Source: Pseudomonadota bacterium (GTDB lineage: Bacteria; Pseudomonadota; Alphaproteobacteria; Acetobacterales; Acetobacteraceae). Taken from it: a stretch of DNA of 36,937 nt. The translations under genes were made by a program, and so were the position numbers. The notes below the pieces were generated by a model. The model saw only the letters and a program-made list of their open reading frames with translations, was not told where the DNA came from and ran no database searches. This document shows, one piece after another, positions 7,406 to 17,108 of this stretch; positions within the stretch are counted from its first letter, which is position 1; every line of letters begins with the position of its first letter. The DNA lies in the NCBI GenBank assembly GCA_021798575.1, contig JAJZGI010000020.1, positions 1-36,937 of the forward strand. The letters are read 5' to 3'.

Positions 7406-8890
7406 ATGAACTCCATCGACTCCCCCCTGCTCGGCCTCTCCCAACGTCTGCCGCCCAGTAATCCGCAGGCCGAGCAGGCGCTGCTCGGCGCCCTGCTCGC
7501 CAACAACAAGGCCTATGAGCGGGTGAGCGAGTTCCTCACCCATGAACATTTCATCGACCCGATCCACGGCCGGATCTATCAGGCCATCGCGCGCCGCTGC
7601 GAGGCCGGGCAGATCGCCGACCCGGTGACCCTGCGCGCCGAGTTCGAGCATGGCGGGGTGCTAGATGAGGTCGGCGGCACCGCCTATCTGGCGCAGTTGC
7701 TCTCCGCCATGGTGGGCATCATCAACGCCGGGGATTATGGAAGGGTGATCCGCGACGCCTGGCTGCGCCGCCAGCTCATCGATGTCGGGGAGGTGGTGGT
7801 GAACCGCGCGTTCGGCGCCGAGCCCGAGCTGGACGGGGTGATGCAGATCGAGGCGGCGGAACAGACACTGTTCAACCTCGCCACCCAGGGTGGCACCGAG
7901 GGCAAGGGGCTGAGCTTCAAGGAGGCGCTGACCGCCGCCATCGAGATCGCCTCGCTCGCGTTCAAAAACCAGGGTTCGGTCTCGGGGCTGGATACCGGCC
8001 TGCGCGACCTCAACAAAAAAATGGGCGGGCTGCACCCATCCGACCTGCTGATCCTGGCCGGTCGGCCGGGCATGGGCAAAACCGCGCTGGCCACCAAAAT
8101 CGCCTTCGGCGCGGCCCGGGCGCTGCTCGCCAATGCGCGGGTGGACAACCCGAACGCCGTGCCCCGGCAATGCGTCGCGGTCTTCTCGCTGGAAATGAGC
8201 GCCGACCAGCTCGCCACCCGCCTGCTGGCGGAGGAGGCGCGGGTCTCGGCGGACCGTATCCGCCGTGGCGAGATCGGCCAGCGCGATTTTGATAATTTCG
8301 TGAGGGTCTCGCGGGAAATCTCGGACATCCCGCTGGTCATCGACGACACCCCGGCGCTCACGCTCTCCGCCCTGCGCACGCGCTGCCGGCGGCTCAAGCG
8401 CACGCAGGGGCTGGGCCTGGTCGTCATCGATTATCTCCAGCTCATGCGTCCGGCGGCGGGCACCAAGCCGGAGAGCCGGGTGCTCGAGATCAGCCAGATC
8501 ACGCAGGGGCTGAAAGCCATCGCCAAGGAGCTGGCGGTGCCGGTGCTGGCTCTCTCGCAGCTCTCGCGCGCGGTCGAGGCGCGCGATGACAAGCGCCCCC
8601 AGCTCTCGGATTTGCGCGAATCCGGCACCATCGAACAAGACGCCGATGCGGTGATGTTCATCTATCGCGATGAATATTATCTGCAACAAAAGGAGCCAAA
8701 AATCGTCGCCTTCGACCGGGATGAAAAATATCAGGAGGCGATGGAGAAATGGAAGGCGGACATGCAGTCGGTGTACCAGAAGGCCGAGCTGATTCTGGCC
8801 AAGCAGCGCCATGGGCCGACCGGCAAGATCGATCTGTTCTTCGAGGGTGAATTCACGCGCTTCGCGGACCTTGAAACCTTCCATGAATGA
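7406..8890 (+). CDS. dnaB: Replicative DNA helicase DnaB
   Basis: Hexameric 5'-3' helicase that unwinds the replication fork. The 494 residues have the usual two parts: an N-terminal DnaB domain beginning near PQAEQALLGALL and a RecA-like C-terminal motor. The Walker A is AGRPGMGKT (218-226, Lys225) and the Walker B region is GLVVIDYLQLM, followed by the LSQLSRAVE sensor region and the LRESGTIEQDADAVMF arginine/DNA-binding stretch. ATG 7406 is preferred over TTG 7400 because a G-run with TAAGAG sits well upstream and MNSIDSPLLG is a natural beginning. The rpsF-rpsR-rplI genes that often precede dnaB in alphaproteobacteria are absent here. alr follows after 27 bases. Confidence 0.98.
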   Translation: MNSIDSPLLGLSQRLPPSNPQAEQALLGALLANNKAYERVSEFLTHEHFIDPIHGRIYQAIARRCEAGQIADPVTLRAEFEHGGVLDEVGGTAYLAQLLSAMVGIINAGDYGRVIRDAWLRRQLIDVGEVVVNRAFGAEPELDGVMQIEAAEQTLFNLATQGGTEGKGLSFKEALTAAIEIASLAFKNQGSVSGLDTGLRDLNKKMGGLHPSDLLILAGRPGMGKTALATKIAFGAARALLANARVDNPNAVPRQCVAVFSLEMSADQLATRLLAEEARVSADRIRRGEIGQRDFDNFVRVSREISDIPLVIDDTPALTLSALRTRCRRLKRTQGLGLVVIDYLQLMRPAAGTKPESRVLEISQITQGLKAIAKELAVPVLALSQLSRAVEARDDKRPQLSDLRESGTIEQDADAVMFIYRDEYYLQQKEPKIVAFDRDEKYQEAMEKWKADMQSVYQKAELILAKQRHGPTGKIDLFFEGEFTRFADLETFHE

Positions 8891-8917
8891 CATGATCGCG
8901 GGTGGCGTTCGGTCAAA

Positions 8918-9988
8918 ATGACGGCCCTGCTGGAGATCGACCTCGGTGCGATCGCCGATAACTGGCGCCTGCTGGATTCCATGCACCCCGGCGCCACAGC
9001 CGGCGTGGTGAAGGCGGACGCCTACGGGCTCGGCGCGGTGCAGGTGGCGCCCGCGCTGCTGGCCGCGGGCTGCCGGCATTTTTTCACCGCCACATTTGCC
9101 GAGGCTTACGCCATCCGCGCCTGCGTGCCGGGTGCCATGCTGGCGGTGCTGAACGGCGTACAGGCGGGCGAGGTGGCTGAATTCTCAGCACAGGACATCA
9201 TCCCGGTGCTGGCCACGCTGGAGCAGCTCGCCACCTGGCGGGCGCAGGCCATTCGGCTGGGCCGCGCGCTGCCCGCGATTCTGCAAATCGATACCGGCAT
9301 GTCCCGCCTCGGTCTCTCAATGGCGGATGCCGAACTTGTACGCCTGGAACCGGCGCGTCTGGAAGGTTTGCGGCTGGATTATATCCTCTCGCACCTGGCC
9401 AGCCCGGAGCAGCCGCAAAATCCGCAAAACGCCACCCAGGCGGCCCGCTTCGCCCGCGTCATGCAGGGCTTCCCTGGCATCAAAACCAGCTTCGCCAATT
9501 CCTCCGGCATGTTTCTGGGGCCAGAGTTTTTCTCGCACCTCACCCGGCCCGGTGCCGCGCTCTACGGCGTCAACCCCACGCCCGGCTGTGCGAACCCGAT
9601 GCGCCCGGTCGTCCGCTTGCACGCCCCCATCCTGCAAATCCGCGACCTCAAAGTGGGCGACCCGGTGGGCTATAATGGAATCTGGACCGCCCAGCGCCCC
9701 AGCCGCATCGCCGTGCTGGGCTTCGGCTACGCCGATGGTTTCATGCGCGCGCTCAGCAATGCCGCCATCGCCCGCTTTGACGACGCCCCCGTGCCCCTGG
9801 TAGGCCGGGTATCCATGGACCTGACAAATTTCGACGTGACAGACGTAACCGCCAAAACCGGGGACTGGCTGGAGCTGCTGGGCCCTGTCCACGGGGTGGA
9901 CGCCCTGGCCGCCCAGGCTGGTACCATCGGCTATGAGATTCTCACCTCCCTTGGGCGGCGCTATCAGCGCCACTATCTCGGCGTATGA
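8918..9988 (+). CDS. alr: Alanine racemase
   Basis: PLP-dependent fold-type III enzyme that interconverts L- and D-alanine for peptidoglycan. The 356 residues match the family. The PLP lysine is Lys32 in VVKADAYGLGA, the second catalytic residue is Tyr252 in VGYNGIW, and RVSMDLTNFDVTDV is also characteristic. It starts at the first ATG after dnaB, with only a weak ribosome binding site. Its last bases overlap the mlaE start (ATGA), so the cell-wall and lipid-transport genes are translated together. Confidence 0.97.
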   Translation: MTALLEIDLGAIADNWRLLDSMHPGATAGVVKADAYGLGAVQVAPALLAAGCRHFFTATFAEAYAIRACVPGAMLAVLNGVQAGEVAEFSAQDIIPVLATLEQLATWRAQAIRLGRALPAILQIDTGMSRLGLSMADAELVRLEPARLEGLRLDYILSHLASPEQPQNPQNATQAARFARVMQGFPGIKTSFANSSGMFLGPEFFSHLTRPGAALYGVNPTPGCANPMRPVVRLHAPILQIRDLKVGDPVGYNGIWTAQRPSRIAVLGFGYADGFMRALSNAAIARFDDAPVPLVGRVSMDLTNFDVTDVTAKTGDWLELLGPVHGVDALAAQAGTIGYEILTSLGRRYQRHYLGV

Positions 9989-10770
9989 ATTTCCTGGTGG
10001 AAGCCATCGCGGCCATCGGCTCAGCCGTACTCAAGGCGGTCGCCCTGATCGGCGAATTGACGTTGTTCGCGCTCTCCGGGCTCAGCCATATGGTGCGCCC
10101 GCCCTATTATCCCCGCCTGGTACTGCGCAGCCTCATGGAGATCGGGTTTTTCTCGCTCCCCGTCGTGGCGCTCACGGCCCTGTTCACCGGCATGGTGCTG
10201 GCGCTGCAATCCTACACCGGGTTTTCACGGTTCGACGCCGAGAGTGCCATCGCCAGCGTCGTGGTGCTCTCCATCACGCGCGAACTCGGCCCGGTGCTGG
10301 CCGGCCTCATGGTCTCGGGCCGCGCCGGTGCCGCCATGGCGGCGGAGCTTGGCACCATGCGCGTGACCGACCAGATCGACGCGCTCTCCACCCTCTCGAC
10401 CGACCCGATGAAATATCTGGTCGCACCCCGGCTGCTCGCCTCGATCATCGCGCTGCCCATACTGGTCGCCATCGCGGATATTTTGGGCGTCATGGGCGGG
10501 TTCCTCGTCGCGACTGAAAAGCTCGGCTTCTCGGCGGATACCTACCTTATCAACACCTTTTCCAACCTGCGGGTCGAGGATGTGGTCTCCGGCCTGATCA
10601 AGGCGGCGGTATTTGGCTTCATCATCGGGCTGATGGGCTGTTTTAACGGCTATCGCTCCAAAGGCGGCGCGCAGGGCGTGGGTGCGGCCACCACCTCCGC
10701 CGTGGTGGCGTCCTCCATTCTCATCCTGGCGATGGATTACGCCCTCACCCAGGTGCTGTTTTTCAAATGA
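9985..10770 (+). CDS. mlaE: MlaE-type ABC transporter permease
   Basis: Inner-membrane permease of the MlaE/YrbE family, which with an ATPase and an MCE protein moves phospholipids between the inner and outer membrane. The 261 residues are of standard length, with about five hydrophobic helices and the conserved central stretch TRELGPVLAGLMVSGRAGAAMAAE-like core between about residues 93 and 115. It is linked to its ATPase mlaF by a 4-base overlap (ATGA). No MCE-domain gene (mlaD), mlaB or mlaC follows. Confidence 0.94.
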   Translation: MNFLVEAIAAIGSAVLKAVALIGELTLFALSGLSHMVRPPYYPRLVLRSLMEIGFFSLPVVALTALFTGMVLALQSYTGFSRFDAESAIASVVVLSITRELGPVLAGLMVSGRAGAAMAAELGTMRVTDQIDALSTLSTDPMKYLVAPRLLASIIALPILVAIADILGVMGGFLVATEKLGFSADTYLINTFSNLRVEDVVSGLIKAAVFGFIIGLMGCFNGYRSKGGAQGVGAATTSAVVASSILILAMDYALTQVLFFK

Positions 10771-11537
10771 CCCAGCCGAAAATCCGCATCCGGGGTCTCA
10801 AAAAATCCTTCGGCGGCAAAACCGTGCTGGACGGCGTGGACCTCGATATCATGCCCGGCACCGGCACGGTGGTGATAGGCGGCTCGGGCACCGGCAAATC
10901 CGTCCTCATCAAATCCATCCTGGGCCTCGTCACGCCGGACGCCGGCATCATCGAGATCGACGGTGAGGACGTGCTCAAAGCCCCCCGTGCGCGGGCCAAA
11001 AAACTGCGCGCCCAGATAGGCATGTTGTTCCAGAATGGCGCGCTGTTCGACTCCCTGCCGGTGTGGGAGAATGTCGCCTTTGGCCTGCTGGCCGAGCGCA
11101 AGGTCAGGCGTTCGGGTGCCCGCGCGAAGGCCATCACCGTGCTGGCGCAGGTCGGGCTGGCCGAGAACGTCGCGAACCTGTCACCCTCAGAGCTCTCGGG
11201 CGGGATGCAAAAGCGTGTCGCGCTGGCCCGCGCCATCGCCTCCGAACCCGCCATCATGTTCTTCGACGAACCGACCACCGGGCTGGACCCGATCATGGGC
11301 GCCGTCATCGATGAGTTGATCGTCGATTGTGTCCGGCGCCTGGGCAGCACCTCGATCGCCATCACGCACGATATGGCGAGTGCGCAGCGCATCGCCGACC
11401 AGGCCGCGATGCTCTATGAGGGCCGCATCTGCTGGAGCGGCCCCGCCGCCGGCCTGCTCACCAGCACCGACGCAGTGGTGGAGCAGTTTACCCATGGCCG
11501 CGCCCAGGGGCCGATCAAAATGGCGCTCCGGCGCTGA
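10767..11537 (+). CDS. mlaF: MlaF-type ABC transporter ATP-binding protein
   Basis: Cytoplasmic ATPase partner of MlaE. The 256 residues carry Walker A GGSGTGKS (38-45), Q-loop Gln89, signature LSGGMQKR (143-150), Walker B IMFFDE (163-168) and H-loop His201 in AITHDM. The MQKR variant after LSGG is characteristic of the MlaF/MkL branch. The start overlaps the mlaE stop. The next gene, an unrelated SDR, begins three bases after its stop, where mlaD would be expected. Confidence 0.95.
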   Translation: MTQPKIRIRGLKKSFGGKTVLDGVDLDIMPGTGTVVIGGSGTGKSVLIKSILGLVTPDAGIIEIDGEDVLKAPRARAKKLRAQIGMLFQNGALFDSLPVWENVAFGLLAERKVRRSGARAKAITVLAQVGLAENVANLSPSELSGGMQKRVALARAIASEPAIMFFDEPTTGLDPIMGAVIDELIVDCVRRLGSTSIAITHDMASAQRIADQAAMLYEGRICWSGPAAGLLTSTDAVVEQFTHGRAQGPIKMALRR

Positions 11538-11540
11538 GAG

Positions 11541-12407
11541 ATGTCCGCGCCGCACCATCTTCTCATCTTCGGTCTGGGCTATAGCGGGCGCGCCATCGCC
11601 ACACTGGCGCAGCAAAGCGGCTTTGCGGTCAGTATCACCTCCCGCAACCCGCAGCCCGAGGCCGGGCTCGACGTCATCGCCTTCAGCGCCGCGCAAGCCA
11701 CCATCGCCGCGGCTACCCATATCATCAGCACCGCCGCGCCGGATGCGCAGGGCGATCCGGTGCTGGCCCGTTACGCGGCGGACATCGCCGCAGCACCCCG
11801 GATTCTCTACCTCGGCTATCTCTCCACCACCGGCATCTACGGCAACCGGGACGGCGCCTGGGTGGATGAGGACACGAAGCTGGCACCCACCTCGGCGCGC
11901 GGCCAGCGCCGCCTGGCGGCTGAGCAATCCTGGTCCGAGGTTGCGCTTGCCCGCCGCACGCTCGATATCTTCCGCCTCGCTGGCATCTATGGCCCGGGCC
12001 GGTCGATGTTCGATGACCTGCGCGCGGGCACGGCGCGCCATGTCGTCAAGCCCGGGCATCTGTTTGGCCGTATCCATGTGGCGGATATCGCCCAGGGCGT
12101 GGTCACGGCGATGCGCCGCCCGGCCAATCCAGGTGTGCATATATTCAACTTCACGGATGATGAGCCCGCCGCCAGCGCGCAGGTGGTGGTGGAGGCCGCG
12201 CGGCTGCTCGGCGTCGCTCCGCCGCCGCCGCTGGAGTACGCCCAGGCGATGCACGCCATGTCCCCCATGGCATTGTCCTTCTGGGCGGAAAACCGCCGGG
12301 TCGCCAACGCAAAAACCAAAGCCGCGCTGAGCCTAAGTTGGCGCTACCCCACCTACCGCGAGGGGCTGGCCGCCATCCTGGCCGAGGAGTCCGGCAACGG
12401 TTGCTAG
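11541..12407 (+). CDS. NAD(P)-dependent epimerase/dehydratase (extended SDR, YeeZ-like)
   Basis: Rossmann-fold protein of 288 residues with the dinucleotide motif GLGYSG (11-16) and LSTTGIYGNRDGAWVDE in the middle, where the SDR active-site Tyr lies in the YGN context. RLAGIYGPGRS follows, then a variable C-terminal substrate part. It resembles the YeeZ-like group of extended SDRs, whose reaction is mostly undefined; a sugar-nucleotide or NAD(P)-linked reaction is possible. A GAGAG ribosome binding site overlaps the end of mlaF, so it belongs to the dnaB-alr-mlaEF run. Its last 75 bases overlap the convergent hydrolase gene. Confidence 0.82.
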   Translation: MSAPHHLLIFGLGYSGRAIATLAQQSGFAVSITSRNPQPEAGLDVIAFSAAQATIAAATHIISTAAPDAQGDPVLARYAADIAAAPRILYLGYLSTTGIYGNRDGAWVDEDTKLAPTSARGQRRLAAEQSWSEVALARRTLDIFRLAGIYGPGRSMFDDLRAGTARHVVKPGHLFGRIHVADIAQGVVTAMRRPANPGVHIFNFTDDEPAASAQVVVEAARLLGVAPPPPLEYAQAMHAMSPMALSFWAENRRVANAKTKAALSLSWRYPTYREGLAAILAEESGNGC

Positions 12408-13115
12408 CAGCAGCGCCAGGTCCTGCGAGCGGGAGAGCCGGTGGTCGCCATCCTTCACATAGACCAATCGCACATCGTCGCTCGCCAGAAGTTCCGCCAG
12501 TTGCAGGCTCTGCCGCCACGGCACCTGCGCATCGCGCATCCCATGCAGGATCCGCACCGGGCAGCCGAGCGCGATCTCCCCGCCCAGCAACAGATGCGCC
12601 GCACCATCTTCCAGCAATTTCCAAGTCAGCGGCAGTGGCGCGCCATATTCGCTCGGCGGAACCATCACGCCATCGCGCCGCAATGCCACCCGTTGCTGCG
12701 CATTCAGCCGCTGGTGCAGAATCTCCTCGGTGAAATCCGGCGCCGGGGCGATCAGCACCATGGCGCCCACCCGCGCGCCGAGCCGCAATGCCAGCAGCAG
12801 CGCCACCCAGCCGCCCATCGAGGAGCCGACTAGCACCAGCGCGCGCCCGGGCAACACGGCCTCGACGATATGCGCCGCATCCGCCGTCCAGTCCCCGATA
12901 CTCCCATCCTCGAACCGCCCGCCCGATGCGCCGTGCCCCGCATAGTCGAAGCGCAGCATCGCCCGGCCCTGGGCCTTGCAGAATTCCCACAGATGAATCG
13001 CCTTGGTGCCGCCCATGTCCGAGCCATAGCCAGAGCAGAACACCAGCGCCGGACCCGCACCCTCCATCAGCTCATATTCCAGCGCCACTTCCGCCACCCG
13101 GTATGTCACCGCCAT
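12333..13115 (-). CDS. Alpha/beta hydrolase
   Basis: Single-domain alpha/beta hydrolase, 260 residues. The catalytic triad is visible: nucleophile Ser99 in the GSSMG elbow (97-101), Asp195 in GMRDAQVP and His225 in DGDHRLS. The oxyanion region FCSGYGSDMGGTKA precedes it. I chose the ATG at 13115 because AAAGGGAG stands just upstream on the minus strand; the longer frame from 13142 would skip that site. The substrate is unknown; an esterase or acyl-hydrolase of the palmitoyl-thioesterase/BEM46-like group is likely. The C-terminal 20 residues after the triad domain look like extension into the convergent SDR gene. It is divergent from the GT4 gene with 41 bases between. Confidence 0.85.
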   Translation of the reverse strand: MAVTYRVAEVALEYELMEGAGPALVFCSGYGSDMGGTKAIHLWEFCKAQGRAMLRFDYAGHGASGGRFEDGSIGDWTADAAHIVEAVLPGRALVLVGSSMGGWVALLLALRLGARVGAMVLIAPAPDFTEEILHQRLNAQQRVALRRDGVMVPPSEYGAPLPLTWKLLEDGAAHLLLGGEIALGCPVRILHGMRDAQVPWRQSLQLAELLASDDVRLVYVKDGDHRLSRSQDLALLLATVAGLLGQDGGQPLAVGGVAPT

Positions 13116-13156
13116 GTCATCTCCCTTTAACGTGCAAACCATGTTACCGCCCCTGC

Positions 13157-14293
13157 ATGATTGACCAACCCCTGACGATTCTCCAGCTTCTGCCCAGGCT
13201 TGATACCGGCGGCGCCGAGCGTGTGGCGATCGAGATCGCCGACGCCATCCACCAATCCGGCCACATCGCGCTCATCGCCTGCGAGCCCGGTGGCGCGCTC
13301 ACCAGCGCCGCGCTGCGCTCAGGGGCCGAGATCATTCCCCTCCCGCTGGCGGCCAAATCCCCGATCGCGTTGCGCCGCAATGCGCGAAAACTTGAAAAAC
13401 TCATCCAGGCGCGCGGTGTCGCTCTTGTCCACGCCCATTCCCGCGCCCCCGCCTGGTCCGCCTTCTGGGCCACACGGCGCTGCAAAATCCCCTTCGTCAC
13501 CACCTATCACGGCGCGTATAATGAAACCTCGGCCCTGAAACGCCGCTATAATGCGGTGATGACGCAAGGCGAGCGCGTGATCGCCGTGAGTGACTTCATC
13601 GCCGATCTGGTACGTCGGCGCTATGGCACGCCGCAGCAAAAACTCCGCATCATCCCAGGCGGAGTGGACTGTCAGAAGTTCGACCCCGCCGTCGTCGTCG
13701 GCGACCGCATCTCCCGTCTCAGCCGGGAATGGCGGGTGAGCCTGGCCGAGCCCATCATCATGCTCCCCGGTCGCCTCACGGGCTGGAAAGGCCACAGGCT
13801 GCTCATCACGGCGCTCGCGCAGTTGCGCCACCGTGACGCCATCGCCGTGTTTGTCGGCTCCGACCAGGGGCGGAAGCATTATACGCAAAATCTCATCGCG
13901 CTCGGCCAGTCGCTCGACGTGGCAGCGCGTATCCGCATCGTCGACCATGATGAGGACATGCCGGCCGCCATGATGCTGGCGGATGTCGTGGTGAACGCCT
14001 CGACCGACCCGGAGGCCTTCGGCCGCACGATCATCGAGGCCCAGGCGATGGGGCGTATCGTGATCGCTGCCAACCATGGCGGCGCGCGCGAGACCATCAC
14101 CGATGCAACCGGGTTCCTGTTCCCACCGGGTGACGCCGGTGCACTCGCCGCGGCGATCGACCGGGCGCTGGACATGCCGACGCAGACCCGCATCGAATGG
14201 GGTCAGCAGGCGCGCGCGCATGTCGCGTCGAACTATTCCATCGGCGGAATGCAGGATGCCGTACTGGCGGTCTATGCCGAGCTGCTGGCGTGA
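13157..14293 (+). CDS. Glycosyltransferase family 4
   Basis: GT-B fold retaining glycosyltransferase, 378 residues. Visible features are the N-terminal GGAERVAIEIA glycine-rich loop, VHAHSRAPAWSAF, VSDFIAD, IPGGVD, PGRLTGWKGH at the start of the donor domain, and the EX7E motif Glu286/Glu294 in EAFGRTIIEAQAMG, which binds the sugar nucleotide. The ATG at 13157 starts at the typical MIDQPLTILQLLP; the longer upstream frame is antisense to the hydrolase gene. It is coupled by GTGA overlap to a GT9 gene, so the pair probably acts on lipopolysaccharide core or another surface glycan. Sugar and acceptor are unknown. Confidence 0.88.
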   Translation: MIDQPLTILQLLPRLDTGGAERVAIEIADAIHQSGHIALIACEPGGALTSAALRSGAEIIPLPLAAKSPIALRRNARKLEKLIQARGVALVHAHSRAPAWSAFWATRRCKIPFVTTYHGAYNETSALKRRYNAVMTQGERVIAVSDFIADLVRRRYGTPQQKLRIIPGGVDCQKFDPAVVVGDRISRLSREWRVSLAEPIIMLPGRLTGWKGHRLLITALAQLRHRDAIAVFVGSDQGRKHYTQNLIALGQSLDVAARIRIVDHDEDMPAAMMLADVVVNASTDPEAFGRTIIEAQAMGRIVIAANHGGARETITDATGFLFPPGDAGALAAAIDRALDMPTQTRIEWGQQARAHVASNYSIGGMQDAVLAVYAELLA

Positions 14294-15159
14294 ATATCCT
14301 GGTCATCAAGCATGGCGCGTTGGGGGATATCGTGCTCGCACTCCCGGCCATGGCGGCCATCCGCGCCGCCCACCCGCATGACCACATCACGCTGCTCACC
14401 ACCGCGCCCTATGCGGCGCTGCTGAAGGCCAGCCCGTATTTTGACGACATATTGCAGGACTCCCGCCCCAGCGCCTGGAACCTGCCCGGCCTGCTGGCCC
14501 TGCGCCGTCGGTTGCGTGGCTTCAGCCTGGTGTATGACCTGCAAACCTCCGCCCGCTCAACGCGTTATTACGCGCTGGCCGGGAAACCGCGCTGGTCGGG
14601 CATCGCCAAAGGCTGCGCTTTCCAACATGCGGACCCAAACCGCGACCATTTGCACACGCGCGAGCGCCTGGTGGGCCAGCTCTTGGCCGCCGGAATTCCC
14701 GCGCTGCCCGCAGCCGAACTAGGCTGGCTCACGGCGGCGGACATCAGCCGTTTCAACCTGCCCGCCAGCTTCGCGTTGCTGGTGCCCGGCGCCGCACCCC
14801 ACCGGCCGGAGAAACGCTGGCCGCATTTTGCCGCCTTGGTGCCACGGCTGGCGCTGCCCGCCGTCATCGTTGGTTCGGCGGGTGAGGGAGCGGGGATTCC
14901 CGGGCGCGATCTCACCGGCCAGACCAGCCTGCTGGAGCTGGCATCCATCATCGCCCGCGCAACACTCGCCATCGGCAACGACACCGGGCCGATGCACCTC
15001 GCCGCTGCCCTTGGCGTGCCGAGCCTTGTGCTGTTCTCCGCCGCCTCAAACCCGGCGCTCACCGCGCCGCGCACCCCAGATGGCGGCTGGCCCGTCATCC
15101 TCAGCGCTCCCTCCTTGAGTGACCTCGCGGTTGCGCAGGTCCAGGCCGCCCTGCCATAA
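14290..15159 (+). CDS. Glycosyltransferase family 9 (heptosyltransferase-like)
   Basis: GT-B glycosyltransferase of the ADP-heptose:LPS heptosyltransferase family, 289 residues (a little shorter than WaaC/WaaF at about 320-350). It begins [20 protein letters not shown], the family's first signature. The donor-binding motif [13 protein letters not shown] starts at Asn230. The start is GTG 14290, overlapping the GT4 stop. Together with the GT4 gene it suggests a step in LPS inner-core assembly, although the exact sugar is not shown by the sequence. thrS follows 26 bases later. Confidence 0.87.
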   Translation: MNILVIKHGALGDIVLALPAMAAIRAAHPHDHITLLTTAPYAALLKASPYFDDILQDSRPSAWNLPGLLALRRRLRGFSLVYDLQTSARSTRYYALAGKPRWSGIAKGCAFQHADPNRDHLHTRERLVGQLLAAGIPALPAAELGWLTAADISRFNLPASFALLVPGAAPHRPEKRWPHFAALVPRLALPAVIVGSAGEGAGIPGRDLTGQTSLLELASIIARATLAIGNDTGPMHLAAALGVPSLVLFSAASNPALTAPRTPDGGWPVILSAPSLSDLAVAQVQAALP

Positions 15160-15185
15160 GGCCCGGGCATGACAAGGACCAGCAT

Positions 15186-17108
15186 ATGCCCGCGATAACC
15201 CTGCCCGATGGCGCCATCCGTGAGTTCGAGGGGGCTATCACAGGTACCGAGATCGCCGCGGCCATCGGCCCTGGCCTCGCCCGCGCCGCGCTCGCCATGG
15301 AGGTCGATGGCGCACCCCAGGACCTGGCGCGCGAGATAACGCAGGACGCCCACGTGAAATTCATCACGAGACGGGATGACGCAGCATTGGAGCTGATCCG
15401 CCACGACACCGCGCACGTGCTGGCGCAGGCCGTGCAGGCGCTCTACCCCGGCACCCAGGTGACGATCGGCCCGACGATCGAGAACGGGTTCTATTACGAT
15501 TTCGCGCGCAACGAGCCCTTCACGCCGGAGGACTTCCCCGCCATCGAGGTAAAAATGCGCGAGATCATCGCCGCCAACGCGCCGTTCACGCGCGAGGTGG
15601 TGGAGCGCGACGCCGCGATCGTTTTTTTCGACCTGCGGGGCGAGCGTTTCAAGGCCGAGCTGATCCGTGATCTGCCCGCGGATCAGACCATCACGCTCTA
15701 CCGTCAGGGCGAATGGCTGGATCTCTGCCGTGGCCCGCACATGCGCAGCACCGGCGATATCGGCACCGCCTTCAAGCTGATGAAAACCGCCGGCGCCTAT
15801 TGGCGGGGCGACCACCGCAACCCCATGCTCAGCCGGATCTATGGCACCGCCTGGCGCGACGGGCGGGAGCTGGAAGCATACCTGCATCAGTTGGAGGAGG
15901 CCGAGCGGCGCGACCACCGGCGTATCGGCCGCGAGATGGACCTGTTCCACATCCAGGAGGAGGCCGTCGGCTCGATCTTCTGGCACCCCTTGGGGCTGAA
16001 ACTCTACCGCACGGTAGAGGCCTATATCCGCCGCCGCCAGGAGGCGAACGGCTACGAGGAGGTGCGCACGCCTCAGCTCGTGGACCGCAGGCTCTGGGAG
16101 GAGTCCGGCCACTGGGACAAATATCGCAAGAACATGTTCATCGCCGAGGTGGTGGACGAGGAGGCGACACTGGCGCTCAAGCCGATGAACTGCCCCTGCC
16201 ACGTCCAAATCTTCAAGCAGGGGCTGCGCTCCTACCGCCAACTACCGATCCGCATGGCCGAATTCGGCGCCTGCCACCGCTATGAGCCCTCCGGCGCGCT
16301 GCATGGCATCATGCGCGTGCGCGCCTTCACGCAGGACGACGCGCATATCTTCTGCACCGAGGACCAGATCACCGAGGAGACGGTGCGTTTCGTGGCCCTG
16401 CTCGAATCGGTCTACCAGGATTTCGGCTTCACCCACTTCACCACCAAATTCTCCGACCGCCCGGCGGAGCGCGCGGGCACGGATGCCGACTGGGACCGCG
16501 CCGAGAATGCCCTGAAAGCCGCGTGCGACGCCGCCGGCCTGGCCTACACGCTCAACCCCGGGGAGGGCGCGTTCTACGGCCCGAAGCTGGAATTCGTGCT
16601 GCGCGACTCCATCGGCCGGGACTGGCAATGCGGCACCATCCAGGTGGATTACGTGCTGCCCGAGCGGCTGGATGCCGAATACGTCACCGCCGATTCCACG
16701 CGCGCCCGCCCGGTCATGCTCCACCGCGCCATCATCGGCAGTTTCGAGCGTTTTCTCGGCATCCTCATCGAGCAATATGCCGGGCGCTTTCCGCTCTGGC
16801 TCGCCCCCGTGCAGGCGGTGGTGGCCACCATCGTCTCTGACGCCGATGACTATGCGCTGGAGGTGGTGGCGGGCCTACGCGCGGCGGGGCTGAGCGTGGA
16901 GGCGGATCTCTCCAACCAGAAGATCAACGCCAAAATCCGCGACCACTCGCTGCATCATGTGCCCTATATCCTCGTGGTGGGCCGGCAGGAGGCGCAGGCG
17001 CGCACCGTGGCCATCCGCCAGCTGGGCGGCGCCGCGCAGGAGCTGCTGCCGCTGGATGAGGCGGTGGCGCGGCTACAGGCGCAGGCTTTGCCGCCGGATT
17101 TGCGTTAG
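15186..17108 (+). CDS. thrS: Threonyl-tRNA synthetase
   Basis: Charges tRNA-Thr and edits mischarged Ser. The 640 residues hold all domains: TGS (about 1-62); the editing domain with HDTAH (His73, His77) and CRGPH (Cys181, His185); the class II catalytic core with zinc ligands Cys336, His387 and His513; motif 2 around [12 protein letters not shown]; and a C-terminal anticodon domain containing [11 protein letters not shown]. These positions line up within two residues of the E. coli enzyme. AAGGA lies ahead of the ATG. In many bacteria thrS is followed by infC; here two unrelated genes separate them. Confidence 0.98.
   Translation: MPAITLPDGAIREFEGAITGTEIAAAIGPGLARAALAMEVDGAPQDLAREITQDAHVKFITRRDDAALELIRHDTAHVLAQAVQALYPGTQVTIGPTIENGFYYDFARNEPFTPEDFPAIEVKMREIIAANAPFTREVVERDAAIVFFDLRGERFKAELIRDLPADQTITLYRQGEWLDLCRGPHMRSTGDIGTAFKLMKTAGAYWRGDHRNPMLSRIYGTAWRDGRELEAYLHQLEEAERRDHRRIGREMDLFHIQEEAVGSIFWHPLGLKLYRTVEAYIRRRQEANGYEEVRTPQLVDRRLWEESGHWDKYRKNMFIAEVVDEEATLALKPMNCPCHVQIFKQGLRSYRQLPIRMAEFGACHRYEPSGALHGIMRVRAFTQDDAHIFCTEDQITEETVRFVALLESVYQDFGFTHFTTKFSDRPAERAGTDADWDRAENALKAACDAAGLAYTLNPGEGAFYGPKLEFVLRDSIGRDWQCGTIQVDYVLPERLDAEYVTADSTRARPVMLHRAIIGSFERFLGILIEQYAGRFPLWLAPVQAVVATIVSDADDYALEVVAGLRAAGLSVEADLSNQKINAKIRDHSLHHVPYILVVGRQEAQARTVAIRQLGGAAQELLPLDEAVARLQAQALPPDLR

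Noticed and set aside
7661-9079. 472-residue minus-strand frame opposite dnaB
   Set aside because: Antisense to dnaB and the start of alr; no domain visible.
14568-16241. 557-residue minus-strand frame opposite the GT9 gene and thrS
   Set aside because: Antisense to two well-supported genes with active-site residues in place; no recognisable motif and no ribosome binding site.
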